This document shows positions 1 to 11,604 of a stretch of 64,000 nucleotides of DNA, piece after piece; the stretch's first letter is position 1, and each line of letters starts with the position of its first letter. Location: contig NC_091935.1 in assembly GCF_041260155.1 (NCBI RefSeq), forward strand, positions 39,889,303-39,953,302, read 5' to 3'. A program made the translations under genes and the position numbers. Source of the stretch: Ptychodera flava. Its lineage: Eukaryota > Hemichordata > Enteropneusta > Ptychoderidae. Under the pieces are notes generated by a model. That model was not told the origin of the DNA, ran no database searches, and was given only the letters and a program-made list of their open reading frames with translations.

Positions 1-155
1 TTATTTAAAGTTTTATCATAAGATGAAATAAAAACATGAATTCATCCAACTTTTCAAAGATTTTCTTAAATTTGTAACTCTTGTTGATACTTCGGTTTGT
101 AGGTTCCTGGGGGCAAAAGAAGTAATAAATTTGTCATGCATTATGATGATTAAAC
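1..155. other. AT-rich non-coding sequence
   Basis: No reading frame, RNA gene or repeat could be supported here. Confidence 0.5.
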
Positions 156-290
156 AATAATGCACCCCCTCCCGGCCCATAATGGACGAAAGCAAACTTT
201 GTACGACATAATGTACGAGGCGAAGCCGAGTACATTATGGAGTGCAAAGTTTGCTTGAGTCCATTATGGGCCGGGAGGGTGTGCATTATT
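156..290. repeat. Foldback (long inverted repeat) MITE-like element
   Basis: Two arms of about 60 bases are near-perfect reverse complements. The left arm starts AATAATGCACCC and the right arm ends GGGTGTGCATTATT, with a short GC-rich loop around 210-220. The arms carry matching CCCGGCCCATAATGGAC and GTCCATTATGGGCCGGG blocks. Such a structure is typical of a non-autonomous foldback DNA element. I could not assign a clear target-site duplication or superfamily. Confidence 0.8.
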
Positions 291-2829
291 GCTATTATTT
301 TATAGTTTTGGCAATGCCAGTGAATTTGTAGTTATAGAAAACGAATAAAAAAGGAAATTTAAACTGAGTTTGAAGCCAGTGAGCGTCCTGACTCTGCACA
401 CATCACATGCACTCCACACTGCACTGCACTGAACACGCACGTTCAGCACAAAAAATGACCAACACTTTCACGGTTCAATTTTGAATTGAAAAACGATGTA
501 TTTTCGAAGGAAATGAAAAGGAACTGCATCCCTACCGTCTATATCAAACTTGAAACATCACCTTTAAATATCATGCCATTCAAAAAGTCGACACGGTGAA
601 ATGCCAGAGATGAGGAAAACGGAATGTTCATGCATCCACATCAGCATGATCAGCTAGCTGCATGCCATGGTATCAGCTGATCAATACGATCATTATTATG
701 TCGCTAGTAGTACAGCATTCATTGCAACGATATCAACAGAGTTCAACATTGTTATTCAAATGTTTATATTTCAATAATAATGGTGTCTATAAATTTAATT
801 TTCGATGGCTTCTTGAGAAGAGCTATTTTATTTCGGCGAACGAGAAAACTTGACGTAAACGGGTGCTTGAAAGGTACAGTTGACAAACATACTGGAGGGT
901 TTCCGTACCGTCGCGATATCGAGAACAAGGCAAGGTAAAACCACAGACAAGGAGAAAAAAACGATGAATGAAAGTTGTCTCCGATTACAGTCAGTGCATC
1001 AGAATAAGGTGGCCGAGATGTTAGATCAACGGAGAGTCCACGGTCGTCATGATTGTTGGTAGTAGCTGACCTTGGACCGAGACTTTGAATGGCTCCGTAG
1101 TAATTTCCGTAGACACTTCCGGTCAAGGTTGATGACAGCAATGTTGGCCCGTTTACGGCTGGTTCGAGTAGCCTTTCACGCTTGCATCGTTTACATGGCC
1201 ACTGACATACATAATATGCCATGTGTCAAACCCAGTATCGTCTAGGAGTTTGCAAACGTACTGAGTTCTGTTTCACCTGTACGGCAACGAAGCGAACCAT
1301 GTTGTAGTAAACAAACGTAGTAGTAGCGTATCGGAAGGGGACTGCATGCTGAGCGCCAGTCAGACAGACGACAAGTGCATGCGTGAGGACTCAAAAAATG
1401 TGATAAATCGTACAGTAAGACATTGTTATCAATATTTTGCACCATTATCAAGAATTATAGTTTTGTGTATTACATAGTTAATCCGATACTTTCCCTCCTT
1501 TGAAATGCGCAGTCCTTTTTTCGTTTTCAAAAGAAAAACTTGCTCTCTGTGGGGCCACACTGCTGAATAATGGAATACATTATCAGTAATAATGTATGGA
1601 TATGACGTCACAAAATTCACTGGTATTGACAAAGCTATAATATAATCGTAATATGTGTTTCTAGCGACATTTTGTCATTTTTGTCATGATTCATGACATC
1701 AAATATAATATATATATAGTAAAATGTTTCTTCCGAAAGTCTATCATCATTTTTCTGCCTTCATGGAATTTCACTCTCATTAAAATTAAACATTTCAGAG
1801 ATATGCCGTGTCATTACTGAACTTTGGGACTGCTCATCAAGGCTAATTAAAACTAACGCCAGAAATTCGTGTTTTGATTTGTCGAATCTCTTCAAGAAAA
1901 TCTGTTTACGTTTGCAATTTAGCGATGAAAGATGGAATGATGACAACAGTTAATTTACTCTTTAAACTTTACCCTCAATTCACAAGGTTGATAAGCTTAG
2001 TAGCAATTCAGTGCAACGCATACTAGAGAAGTTGGCGTTGTTCGCTTTAAAAGAACCGACAGTTGATTCGTCCTCGAGTGTATAAATTATGACTCTCAGT
2101 CAAACCCTTTCGATTTCACGGCAGCATCAAGCATATACGATAATTTTATTCTGCGGGTTTAAGAAAGAACATACATGTTCTTTCGATTTTAGGACAGTAT
2201 TTGATGTAAACTATTGTATTGCTTCGATAAAGTCTGTGTGTGCCATGTGTGATAGTGGGTGTACGAGCGTGAGTGCTTCATGAACTCAACGGCGTGCAAA
2301 GGGGACGCAGTCAGAGAAGTTGTAGCAACTTCGGCCTGTGGCTTCTCCGCAAGGTGACTGACTGCCGTGTGTTATGAGTTCAAACCCGATAGAATGCATC
2401 GTATTTCATTTGGTAGGTTTGAAATATTTTCAACTGCAACACTTCCAGAACTACTTAAATAAAAGTATCATTTCATCATTTCCTTGTAATTTTAGTAACA
2501 TGGTGGGGAAATGACGCAGTTTTCGTTTTCGATCTTGTCTTTGGCGGTTGCAAGGACACTGACAGTGCTCATTCAAGCTTTTCCAAAAGCGTATAGGTAA
2601 AGAGCAAGGCTGCCATACCATTCACCACATACCTTGCAAAAAAAATTCGCGATGACAACATCTTCCCTGAAATGAAACTTTTAACAAACAACAGGGATTA
2701 ATAGGTTGTGTCAAAATTCTTCAAAAAGATACAAAGCGTATGTTTTTTAATTTAAAAATTATAATACGTTTATTAGTTAGTTTATCAGCCTCAGAAGGTG
2801 TGTCTATACATGTATCTGGGGATTTGAAA
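291..2829. other. No supported gene; unique-looking intergenic sequence
   Basis: Short open frames occur (for example 764-1222 on the - strand) but none has a recognisable domain, splice structure or composition bias that would support a gene. A run near 2290-2400 contains a short inverted repeat and a B-box-like GTTCAAACC, but it does not fold as a tRNA in my reading. Confidence 0.5.
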
Positions 2830-3180
2830 ATAATTAGCTATATTTATTTATTTAGCGGTTCAACAGACTACAAAGCCCGATAACAGACTCCGAAAAATAA
2901 ACAGAATACAAACAAACAAACAAACGGTATAATAGTAACATACAAAAAATAAATAGAAGAATTTGAAATACAATATATACAGTATACAAAGAGTCGACTC
3001 TAAGAATAAAAACGTCTGGACACAAATGTTTTAGAAACAGTATTAAGTAAAAATATATCGACAGAAATGTCGTTACACAGTGTAATAGTCCTAGGGATAA
3101 AAGAAAATTTTCTCATATTCAACCTGCAACGTATGGGACAGATGTTCGGCTTTAAAGGTTTTACAATTCTTTTGTGATCA
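2830..3180 (-). repeat. LINE 3'-end fragment, paralogous to 5630-5930
   Basis: This stretch is clearly homologous to 5630-5930: both contain a (CAAA)n-like tract, the block ACAGAAATGTCGTTACACAG and the same flanking order. In the second copy, the minus strand translates to the end of a reverse-transcriptase type ORF, so this is read as a minus-strand LINE 3' end. No intact reading frame remains. Confidence 0.6.
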
Positions 3181-3266
3181 ACCGCTTTTTGGGCTCATTT
3201 TAAATCTCTTGAAGTAAGAACGTTTGTCAGTGTCTTAGCTGTTCCAAAATCAGAAATTTCATTTCT

Positions 3267-4619
3267 AGGCTGTATTCACAAACATCTCTAGAGGGTGGGG
3301 GAGAGGTGGGAGATTACAGGGGGGGACCTGAAAGAAAATACAACATGCTAGGGGGATCTGAAAAAATTGACATTGGAAAGGGAGACTTGAAAATGTATTG
3401 AATATCTATTCCTCTTCAAATATCTTCTGGCACTTTCATTTCCTGCCATTTCCATTTTCGGCGCGCCCTTCGGGCGCAAATTTTTTTAGGGTATACAAAA
3501 CAATTTTATAATTCATACAGCCACCTTGAGGCAAAAGATTTAGGTTGTCGTGATTTGTACTAACCCAATCCCTCTGTTGCTCAAAACTGTCCTCAATGAT
3601 GACTAAAATTTTAACTTAACCTTTCAATAACAGTTTGGGAGATAACTTATTTGATAACTTCATCGCTTTGACAATACATTTGATTTCGGTCAGTGTCAAA
3701 CGTTCATGCTCCGTATGTAAATTTTTATTTCTTTAGGACTTTGACAGAATACAAACTATTTAGAACAGTGCATAGTGTCAACAATAAGAATTGGAAGCTT
3801 CAGGTCAAACAAACTTTTAATAACAATTAGGGAGATGATAACCTATATTCGCAGTTTCCTCACAGACTATAGTGAATCAATGTATACCGGTAGTGAATCA
3901 AAATTTTCAGTGCAATTCAAAACTCAAATTTCTTGGTCACACATGCACTTGTAATACGTAAGTCTAATCAACCACATTAATATCAATTATCAAACGTCTA
4001 TAAATACACAGATTTAGCTAGTTTTGTATTGTATTGTAAAAAATATTCACAGTTTTGTCATGACGCCCATGTAAAGTGGATCAACATATTTAGCGAAATT
4101 CCAAAATTAAATTTCTTGCACGCATGTGCACTTGTAAATACATGCTAATCAATTACATTAAGATCAGTTATCAAAGTTATAGATGAGCAGATATTGCTAA
4201 GTTTATATTGGAAAATACGCGCTCATACTTTTCTCATAGACACAATGTATTGTGAATCAACATTATCGATGAAATCCAAAAATCAAGATTTTTGTAAACA
4301 CTTTCATTTTTTACCTGCCACTTCAAGCAAAGTAAATTTACACGAATTATCACACACATATAAATGTAGAGATATAGCTTGTTTTTATGGGGAAGATGTT
4401 CATATTTTGCCAAATAAACTTCCATGTATTATCATTTGATAGTTTTGGACGATGCACTTTATCGGCAACGTTTTCCCTTCCTTCGAGGGGACTTCAAAAT
4501 TATATCAAGTCAGAAGGGGGACTTGAACACGTTGTGAGTTTGTAAGGGGTATTTGAAGAAATCTAAGAACTTTTTCATTCATCTCCCGCCCCCTCAAGAG
4601 TTGCTTGTGAATGCAGCCT
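3267..4619. mobile_element. Non-autonomous TIR DNA transposon (about 1.35 kb)
   Basis: The left end AGGCTGTATTCACAA and the reverse complement of the right end, AGGCTGCATTCACAA, match. Similarity continues inward through CTCTAGAGGGTGGGGGAGA and CTCTTGAGGGGGCGGGAGA. The element interrupts a dispersed repeat whose two halves flank it (compare 16.99-17.2 kb, where the repeat is uninterrupted). The interior is AT-rich with degenerate direct repeats (around 3900-4200) and no transposase frame. The superfamily is not assigned. Confidence 0.75.
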
Positions 4620-4939
4620 GACACAGAAATGGTGACCATTTTCAATTTCAAATATTGATAATGTTAGTTAATTTTTTTTCTCTCGTGAAAAAGCTTACAT
4701 GGTGACCCTTGACATTTAGCTCACCGGTTAACACACGTGAGTTAATGTCGCAGCGATGTCTGTCTGTCTGTGTGTTTGTTTGTCTGGATGTTGGCATGAA
4801 ATTTCAATAATGGCTTATCGGATCAAAATCAAATCTGGTACATAGATTTGGTTTGCAAATTGCAAGAAATGACTAGTTTTTGGTGGGCGTGACTTTGATA
4901 TTTTAAATTCATTGGCATAATTAATGATTGTAGAAAATC

Positions 4940-5560
4940 AAAACATTAAAATCAAGACATGGAGTCAGCAACCTATATGTCTCTCAGCTATGCATGTATA
5001 CCAAAAGGTGTTTATATGTGCACCAGACTTATTTTTCTGAATGGCGAAGCACAGTGCTGTAAATCAAATTCTATTATTACAATAAAAAATGGACTTTTCA
5101 GGGACGAAAACCGAGTGTAATTGATTGTAGGCAAAACGTTGTTCCTCGCTTTATGATTCAAATATATGGAGGAGTATGCATTAATTTTCAAAGCCTATTA
5201 TCAGAACATCATTTATTATTATTCATTTATCATAAGTTTTGATGCTTGTGATAATAACTTTTCTATGAAAGAATAATTTCTTTTCTCGGAAACTCTAATC
5301 AATCGTGCTGACAATCGTGCTGTTGATTGTATCATACAACGATGTCCGGATACAATCTCTAAAAGCTTCATTAACTCACACTATAATGCATTTGACATGG
5401 TTTGTCTTCTGTCTGTATAATTTATTTTCTTGTCCTACACCAAAATATTGTTTGTTAAAAAGCTCTGTGTTCATCTGAATGTTGAATGCTATTTTGTAGA
5501 TCACGGAAGTTTTAGCGTTAAGGGGAATTAATTTGCCAACAATAATTTTGCAAAGTTGAC
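4940..5560. repeat. Segmental duplicate of 10510-10650 and 11130-11370
   Basis: Blocks such as GCACAGTGCTGTAAATCAAA and AATATTGT followed by AAAAGCTC, and their order, recur at 10.51-10.65 and 11.13-11.37 kb. The second copy carries the LTR-like insertion at 10660-11130 and lacks about 170 bases found here. The segment shows no coding potential. Confidence 0.65.
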
Positions 5561-5629
5561 ACTGTGTGATGATTTTATGAGGCTGAGGTTCTGTATTTTC
5601 GCGAAATGCAGGGTGACGGTTTATCTATT

Positions 5630-6560
5630 TATTTATTTGACGGTTCAACAGACTCAAAGGCCCGAAAGAGACTCCGAGAAAATAGATAGAATAACAAACA
5701 AACAAACAAACAAACAAAAAACAAACAACAGAATAATAGCAACAGACAAAACAAAAATAAATAAGCAACAATTTGTAATACAATATGTACAGTTAAGTAA
5801 ATATTTTAAAAGCAGTATTAAGGAAATATATATCAACAGAAATGTCGTTACACAGTGTAATAGTCTTAGGGATAAAAGCAAATTTTCTTATCTTTAACTT
5901 GCAACGAGGAACTGGAACATAAAGACGGAGCCCTAAGCCGTCTGAATGATGCATAAAATGACAATTGAAATAAAATGTAGGGACAAGAAAATCTCCCTGA
6001 ATTTTCTGCAGAAGCGACTGAGAAGGGAGATTAAAATACATGCAGGACTGTTTGTAATTTCTATTATAGAACCCAGAAAACTTCAAACACATATATTTCA
6101 GAACACTTGTTTGATCTTTCTCTTCACAATCACTCAAATATTAGCAATGGGGAGACCAGACCACAGAGCGGTACTCTAATCAGCTTCTTACTAAAGATAC
6201 ATACAAGTATTTCTCTCTTTCTGAAACATGCTTTTTGAATGATAGATCAGAAACTAGGATAACACTCAACAGGCACTCTATTTTACTGACAACCATCGAT
6301 AGAATATTCATGCAAAATGACATTTCTCTTGTTGGTGTTAAGGACACAACATTGCATTTCAGAATATTGATGTTAATCTTCCACAAAATACACCAATTAC
6401 CTTAACAAAGCCTCATGTAAGAGAATACGATGTACAATCACGTAATAGATAAAGTTACTAGTAATTTCACGAAATAGTTTAGAGTCAGCATACATACTGA
6501 TCTGACTGTGAAGAAGGATATTGGGAAGCTCATCAATACATCAGACAAAAAGACAATCAA
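5630..6560 (-). pseudogene. Decayed LINE reverse-transcriptase C-terminal region
   Basis: Reading the minus strand, interrupted frames resemble the thumb and C-terminal part of a CR1/jockey-type LINE ORF2. Near 6440 there is a stretch resembling the segment after the catalytic FADD box (ADSKLF). At 6250-6390 comes a KCNVVSLT-like block, then a DLSFKKHV motif, and at about 5810-5900 the usual end FIPKTITL-x-NDISVD. Frameshifts and stops break it in several places, and no catalytic core is left. It ends close to the BRICHOS promoter. The family identity is inferred from motif order only. Confidence 0.65.
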
Positions 6561-6727
6561 TTACTCACGTATTCCTCATCATGGTTAATGTACCATGTGA
6601 AACGAATGTTATTTAATGTTACTTTGTTAATCGAAAAGTTTCTTAAGTATACATTATTAGATACCACACAACCATTGAAGCTTATTTTACGGGAAATCAC
6701 TCATTTGGTGGCACCCCTCTGTCAATG

Positions 6728-6735
6728 TATAAATA
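6728..6735 (+). promoter_or_regulatory. TATA box of the BRICHOS-peptide gene
   Basis: TATAAATA lies 88 bases upstream of the start codon. The surrounding 200 bases, including CACTCATTTG upstream and AAGCCTCG and CTTCTGCAGAAGACAAC downstream, are conserved at 19.46-19.70 kb in front of the decayed second copy. Transcription probably starts about 25-30 bases downstream of the TATA box. Confidence 0.75.
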
Positions 6736-6822
6736 AGCCTCGCACTGGCTGTTGGGTATCAACTTCTGCAGAAGACAACCCAATACGTACCCAACTGTAA
6801 GAAGACTGGCAAAATTCCAAGA

Positions 6823-9800
6823 ATGAAGGATTTCGTCGTTGTATTTTGTCTATTGGTCGTCACTGGCTGTATTGGTCAGACATTGGTAAGCGATTATCAA
6901 GAACTATGATTAGAATGTTTAATTTGTAATCAGTACGATGTTTGCAGTTCGTTGGTTTATTTAATGAAAGATAACAGAAATTTGATAGCAAAGATTTTAG
7001 ATATGTGTGTTGTTCAGTTTATCTATATTTTGTGTAAATGTACGATAGATATTCAAAGAAATTGTGACAATTTTAATACCATTTTGTGTGTTAACTGAGA
7101 CTGGTTTTGTATCGAGGTTCGATTTATATTGAAAGGATCATTTCATTTCAGGCGATGATGATACTAACAAACGATTAAAACACTACTCCAGAGTTTACAA
7201 CTCAAAATAGACAAAACTTGTTTCGTAAATTACTTCATATCTAGGCGAAGCCATATGCTTTCAAATTGGTAGTTGAACGCAACGGAGAAAAGAAAGAAGA
7301 GTTAGTCATTGTGGATGAAGAGAAAAACGTTGAGATATTCAGAGAATATGGATCGGATACAAAAGTCGTGGTCGATTTCGACACGGTAAGACATAGTGCC
7401 TTATTTATATTTTTGGATGTGATCTCTTTAAATCTGCCGAGCAAGATGAGTGCTTAATGTTAGTAAAAACAAAACGTACAGAAAACAATTGTATTCATTT
7501 GTTAAAACCTCAGCTCGTGACGTCACGCAGGTTATTTTCCACCATTACTCACCATAGATTACGGCAGACCGAATCTATAGAGGCATTAATTGAAGACATT
7601 CGTCATTTTGTTAAATCCATTTTTTCTTTGAAAGACGTTTATATTGCTCTTTTGTGTGCGTGCTGGTGTGGACCGTCTTCATTAGTTCATGCTATCAGCA
7701 TGATGACGTCAATTTTGAGGAGTGATACGAAACTGATAAAGTTAACGTTTTAATGCCCATTGCATGTCCTACAAACAAACATTGACATATATCATAAGAG
7801 ACAAAAGCGATCATGATAATTTTAGATATGCCAACGTTGTCTTTTGAAATTGTCTTTTTGCTAGGCTTCCATCTTTCCATGATGCTTCAATCATTCCATA
7901 AGTATATATTTCACTACTTATGTCAACATGTACTGTTACATTTCCAGGGACTTGAAGCCTTCGTTCATGAAGAGCGCAATGCTTGTTACATACGACCATT
8001 TGACAGTAATAAGTACATGACTCCAAAAGAACTGAAACGTAAACTCAGACTGCAAGCCGGCAAGGTAACGTTATTTCCACTCTCTACTTATATGACGACC
8101 ACAGAGAATTCTAAAACCAACAGAGAGAAATAAATTAGTCAACATAGTACAGTTTTAAATGTCCGCTGCGATGATATTACAAAGACATTCTTCTGTTTGA
8201 GAATGAAGTTGTATCCATTACTCAAAGAATGTCTGTCTGCTCGTCCTTCAATGACTTACAATAGGAAATCAAGCAACAGAGCGAAGACATTGAGTATTAC
8301 ACCGTGGCAGGTGGTCCTATCAAGAACTCAATGATAGTCGGAGAAACTATTGGACAAGAGTGTGAAGGCAAGGCTATCTATTGGTTGAAATGTGGACAGC
8401 CCAATGATGCTGGTAAGTGATAGTTTAGTTGATCGCAAAGCGTCATGTGAGGTCAACGTGAGTTTTGTAAAATGACTAAGGAAGGGTAATAGGTTAGCGA
8501 GAACTGAGGCGAGGCGATGAAACTACTCATCGATCTGGGATTAAATAATACTGGTAACTTTCAGAAAGGTGTGCAGATACTTCGGATACCAAGGGATGTT
8601 TTTCACCTTTTTGTGACAAATGATTTCGATGACAAGAGCAGCATAAAGACACATTGTTTGTACAGAGACGGACGAGTACATAATAAAGGCTGTAAGCTTA
8701 CTTCGCAGAGTTAAGTTAGGATGCGCTTCGGAGGCAAATATTCGAACTCTCAAATTTTTACAATCTTTTCCGATCTACAACTTTTGGGGACTCATTTTTA
8801 CGCGCTAGGTGTAAGAAAATGTTTCACCGTCTTAGATTTTCGAAATCAAAAATTTTATTTTTCGCCTTGGACTTTGCGCATTGATGATGGCCATTTTGAA
8901 TTTAAATATCGGTAAATCTTGGGTAACTCGTTTCTCTGGTACCAAAATTTATATGGTGACCCCGAATTTTATTCTCCATTTTGAAAGAGAATGTTGAAAT
9001 GATCCTGGAGGTTAGTTTGAGCAAAAGTGTAAGTCTTTCACTTTCGAGGCGCATACTACCTTAAGCTATAGGATTGGAATTGAATATAAAAGGCAGTGAC
9101 AGCAGGGTGCCAAGCTGGTCTATCAGAGAGAGCGGTTTACTTTTGCGATAGAGCTTTGCAAGATCGTCGCGATCGGAAAGGATAAGAATTACTATGGGGA
9201 GGGGTGATAAGCAAGTCTGCACCAGAGAAAAAATACATTAGCTAATGCCTCTAAGCTTGCCTTGGAAATATGAACATTTCCTCAAGGGAGGGCGCTGTGT
9301 CAGAACAAAAGTTTGCTTTCGGAAGAGCCAAGAGTTTGCCAGATATCGTTTTTGGAGAGGATGCCAAGCCCGCTAATACGTCGAAAGAATACTTAAGTCT
9401 TGTCATGGAGAACCAAACTTTGTCTTAGGAGATCTACAAGTGTAGAAAAGAATTAAGTCAGAGGAAACCTTCCGTGATTCTCATGGTGGATACAGATACT
9501 ACGATTAATTACACTCAGTAACGCTGTTCAGTGAAAGTCACAAACACAGGAAGCTATTTCTGGTTTATGAAGCGCAGTATCTGTCAATGTTGGTACATTT
9601 TTGAGGTAAATGAATCATTGCCTTTATCATTTTGGTCGACTCAATGACTTTACTTGAATTGCAGTTTATCAGAAGACAACTCTTAAACTGTCTAACAGAT
9701 GCATACGTGATCATGTAAAGTCTTAGTATAGTATACGTACATTGTATAACAGTTCGCGGTTTTATAGTTAGAAAATTAATTTAGAAACACAATTATTGTG

Positions 9801-9887
9801 TATTTTATTTCAGGTGCATCTGCCAAACCATGGAGTCCTTGCCGGGTTGTCTGTTTTTACTATGACTGTACAGCTCTTTGTGACTAA
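6823..9887 (+). CDS. Secreted BRICHOS-domain precursor with C-terminal four-cysteine hairpin peptide
   Basis: Five exons with canonical GT-AG borders and matching phases: 6823-6885, 7245-7385, 7948-8064, 8265-8412, 9814-9887 (180 residues). Exon 1 is a signal peptide (MKDFVVVFCLLVVTGCIG). Exons 2-4 form a BRICHOS domain: a beta-rich linker, the conserved Asp (D65 in VVVDFD), the first conserved Cys (C81 in NACYI) and the second (C140 in ECEGK). Exon 5 encodes residues 157-180, ending with C166, C170, C175 and C179 and then a stop. BRICHOS domains act as chaperone-like proregions for beta-prone peptides. In polychaete arenicin, alvinellacin and capitellacin the antimicrobial hairpin sits exactly here. 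The C-terminal peptide is inferred to be the released product, but it is near neutral or acidic and no dibasic cleavage site precedes it, so antimicrobial activity is unproven. An extra Cys (C150) is unusual. Confidence 0.85.
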
Positions 9888-9982
9888 CTGAAAGAGGATC
9901 ACCATGCTTCCTGAAAGCCTTCCTAGCAATTTCCATTTTATTGACTTAAATGCCATGTCACGTAACTTATGACCTGAAGGTA

Positions 9983-9988
9983 AATAAA
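9983..9988 (+). terminator. Poly(A) signal of the BRICHOS-peptide gene
   Basis: AATAAA lies 96 bases after the stop codon. The homologous site in the decayed copy (21845-21850) reads AATACA. Confidence 0.65.
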
Positions 9989-10659
9989 AGATAATGAATT
10001 GTGTGTGAACGTCATGTTACTTCCTTTCTGTGACAGATGAAACCTCCACGCCGACAAATTGATGGGCTTTGAACTTCAACATAATAACAACACATTTGAC
10101 AGTATATTCTACACAGTGGTATCACATAGTTTTCGTCTGGAGAAAAACGACATACGCATCAGTTGTCAATTAATTTAGAAAACTTGTACATGTATGATAA
10201 GGATAAAAAATAAAATAAAATAAATGTGCAAATGAGCCACTGTGTCATGCGTGCATGAATCGCAGGTTTAATCTGATCACTTGCCATTAGGCCTAACATA
10301 CCGATAAATCTACTGACGGGCAGATATAGATGGTGCAAACGAGGATTAAAGTAGTTTGATAACAGCTGAACAACTTGGTGTTTAAACTAGTGTAAACATG
10401 TGCAACAGCGCATGTAAGAGATTCCAGAAGAGAAATGAGAAAGACATTGCAAAATCATGAAGTTTTCGCCAACAAGTGCTTTCAAGTCCCCCTCAAAAGG
10501 AGAGTGTTGTACATTAAAATAAAAAATGGTGTCAGCAACCTACATGTCTGTCAGTTATGCATATATGCGCCAGACTTATATTTCTGTTTGGTGAAGCACA
10601 GTGCTGTAAATCAAATTCTATAATTGCCATCACAAAAAATTGACTTTTCAGAAGCGAAA

Positions 10660-11130
10660 TGTTTACTATAAGTGGAGATAATTTTGGAACAGCAAGTAGC
10701 ATACCAATAGAAGTTCTAGATCGTTCTTACATTCTCTTATATAATATTTAAAGTATAAATATATACTGGGGCAGCAGGCTTGCAGTCAGACATTTTGGGA
10801 TCGTGTCTCTTGCGTGTTACTTCAAGTCTTTGGAAACTCCAGCACTATTAATTTCAAGACTTTTCAAGACCTTCACTGCCACGCTGGATTTATACTGTGG
10901 ACTTTGTGCAACTTCAAGCCTGCAAGCCAAAGGACTGTTCATTCATCCGACTGACTGTTACAACTCTGAGACTGGAGCTTTGCCGTCCCAGCTGAGATAA
11001 GTAGTCCGTACACTTTTACAGTTTGTATTCTATCCCTTGACTTAGCGATTAGTTTTATTCTTTGTAATAAAGTTCGTTTTATACGGAAACTGCTGAGTTC
11101 ACCTTTTTGTTCGTTTTCTATCACGTAACA
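10660..11130 (+). mobile_element. Probable solo LTR (471 bp)
   Basis: The segment starts TGTTTAC and ends GTAACA, giving short TG...CA inverted ends. It contains a TATA-like AAGTATAAATATA near 10750 and a late poly(A) signal (TAATAAAG) near 11066. It is followed by ATGGTGCAGAC, which resembles a retrotransposon primer-binding site. It is absent from the paralogous segment at 4.94-5.56 kb, which supports insertion. No internal gag/pol sequence or clear target duplication was found. Confidence 0.55.
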
Positions 11131-11600
11131 ATGGTGCAGACAATTGTTGATTATGACATAATACAGATGATAACGATGATCGGGTACCATCTCTAAAAGC
11201 TTAACTCACACTAAATCATGTAACATGTTTTGTCTTCTGTCCGTATAATTTAGTTTCTTGTCCTACTCCAAAATATTGTGTATTGAAAAGCTCGGTGTTC
11301 ATCTGAGCGTCGAATGCTATTTTCTAGATCACGGAATTTTTTTGCCAACATTCCAACTTTTCCCCACACAGAAACTGGGCAGTTTGGATTATTCATACAT
11401 ATCTACTGTTCGTAATGTTTATGTCGTAAACACATCTATCGCACACTTTAAACACCTTTCCCGGGTTCTTGAACCCGGTTGGTCAAAATTGGCTGTTCTG
11501 GCCTTTTTGATCACCCCTCTTAAAATGCTTGGATAGTTGACTTGCAAAACAATTAACATTAAAAGTTTCCGGACATCATGAGACACGAACAATCGCAACA
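11131..11600. repeat. Second half of the 4.94-5.56 kb duplicate
   Basis: The order of blocks after CATCTCTAAAAGCTT matches 5330-5560 up to about 11370. From 11370 to 11600 I see no feature. Confidence 0.5.
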
Positions 11601-11604
11601 ACAC

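Noticed and set aside
764..1222. 152-codon minus-strand open frame
   Set aside because: No domain, signal peptide or splice context; composition resembles non-coding sequence.
2284..2400. tRNA-like or tRNA-derived SINE (B-box-like GTTCAAACC plus inverted repeats)
   Set aside because: No convincing A box, acceptor stem or anticodon arm could be drawn.
5793..6137. 114-codon minus-strand frame as a host gene
   Set aside because: Its end matches a LINE ORF2 C-terminus and it is part of the relic at 5630-6560.
7457..8133. Open frames 7457-7753 and 7813-8133 as separate genes
   Set aside because: They run through introns of the BRICHOS gene; the second merely contains exon 3 with intron sequence on both sides.
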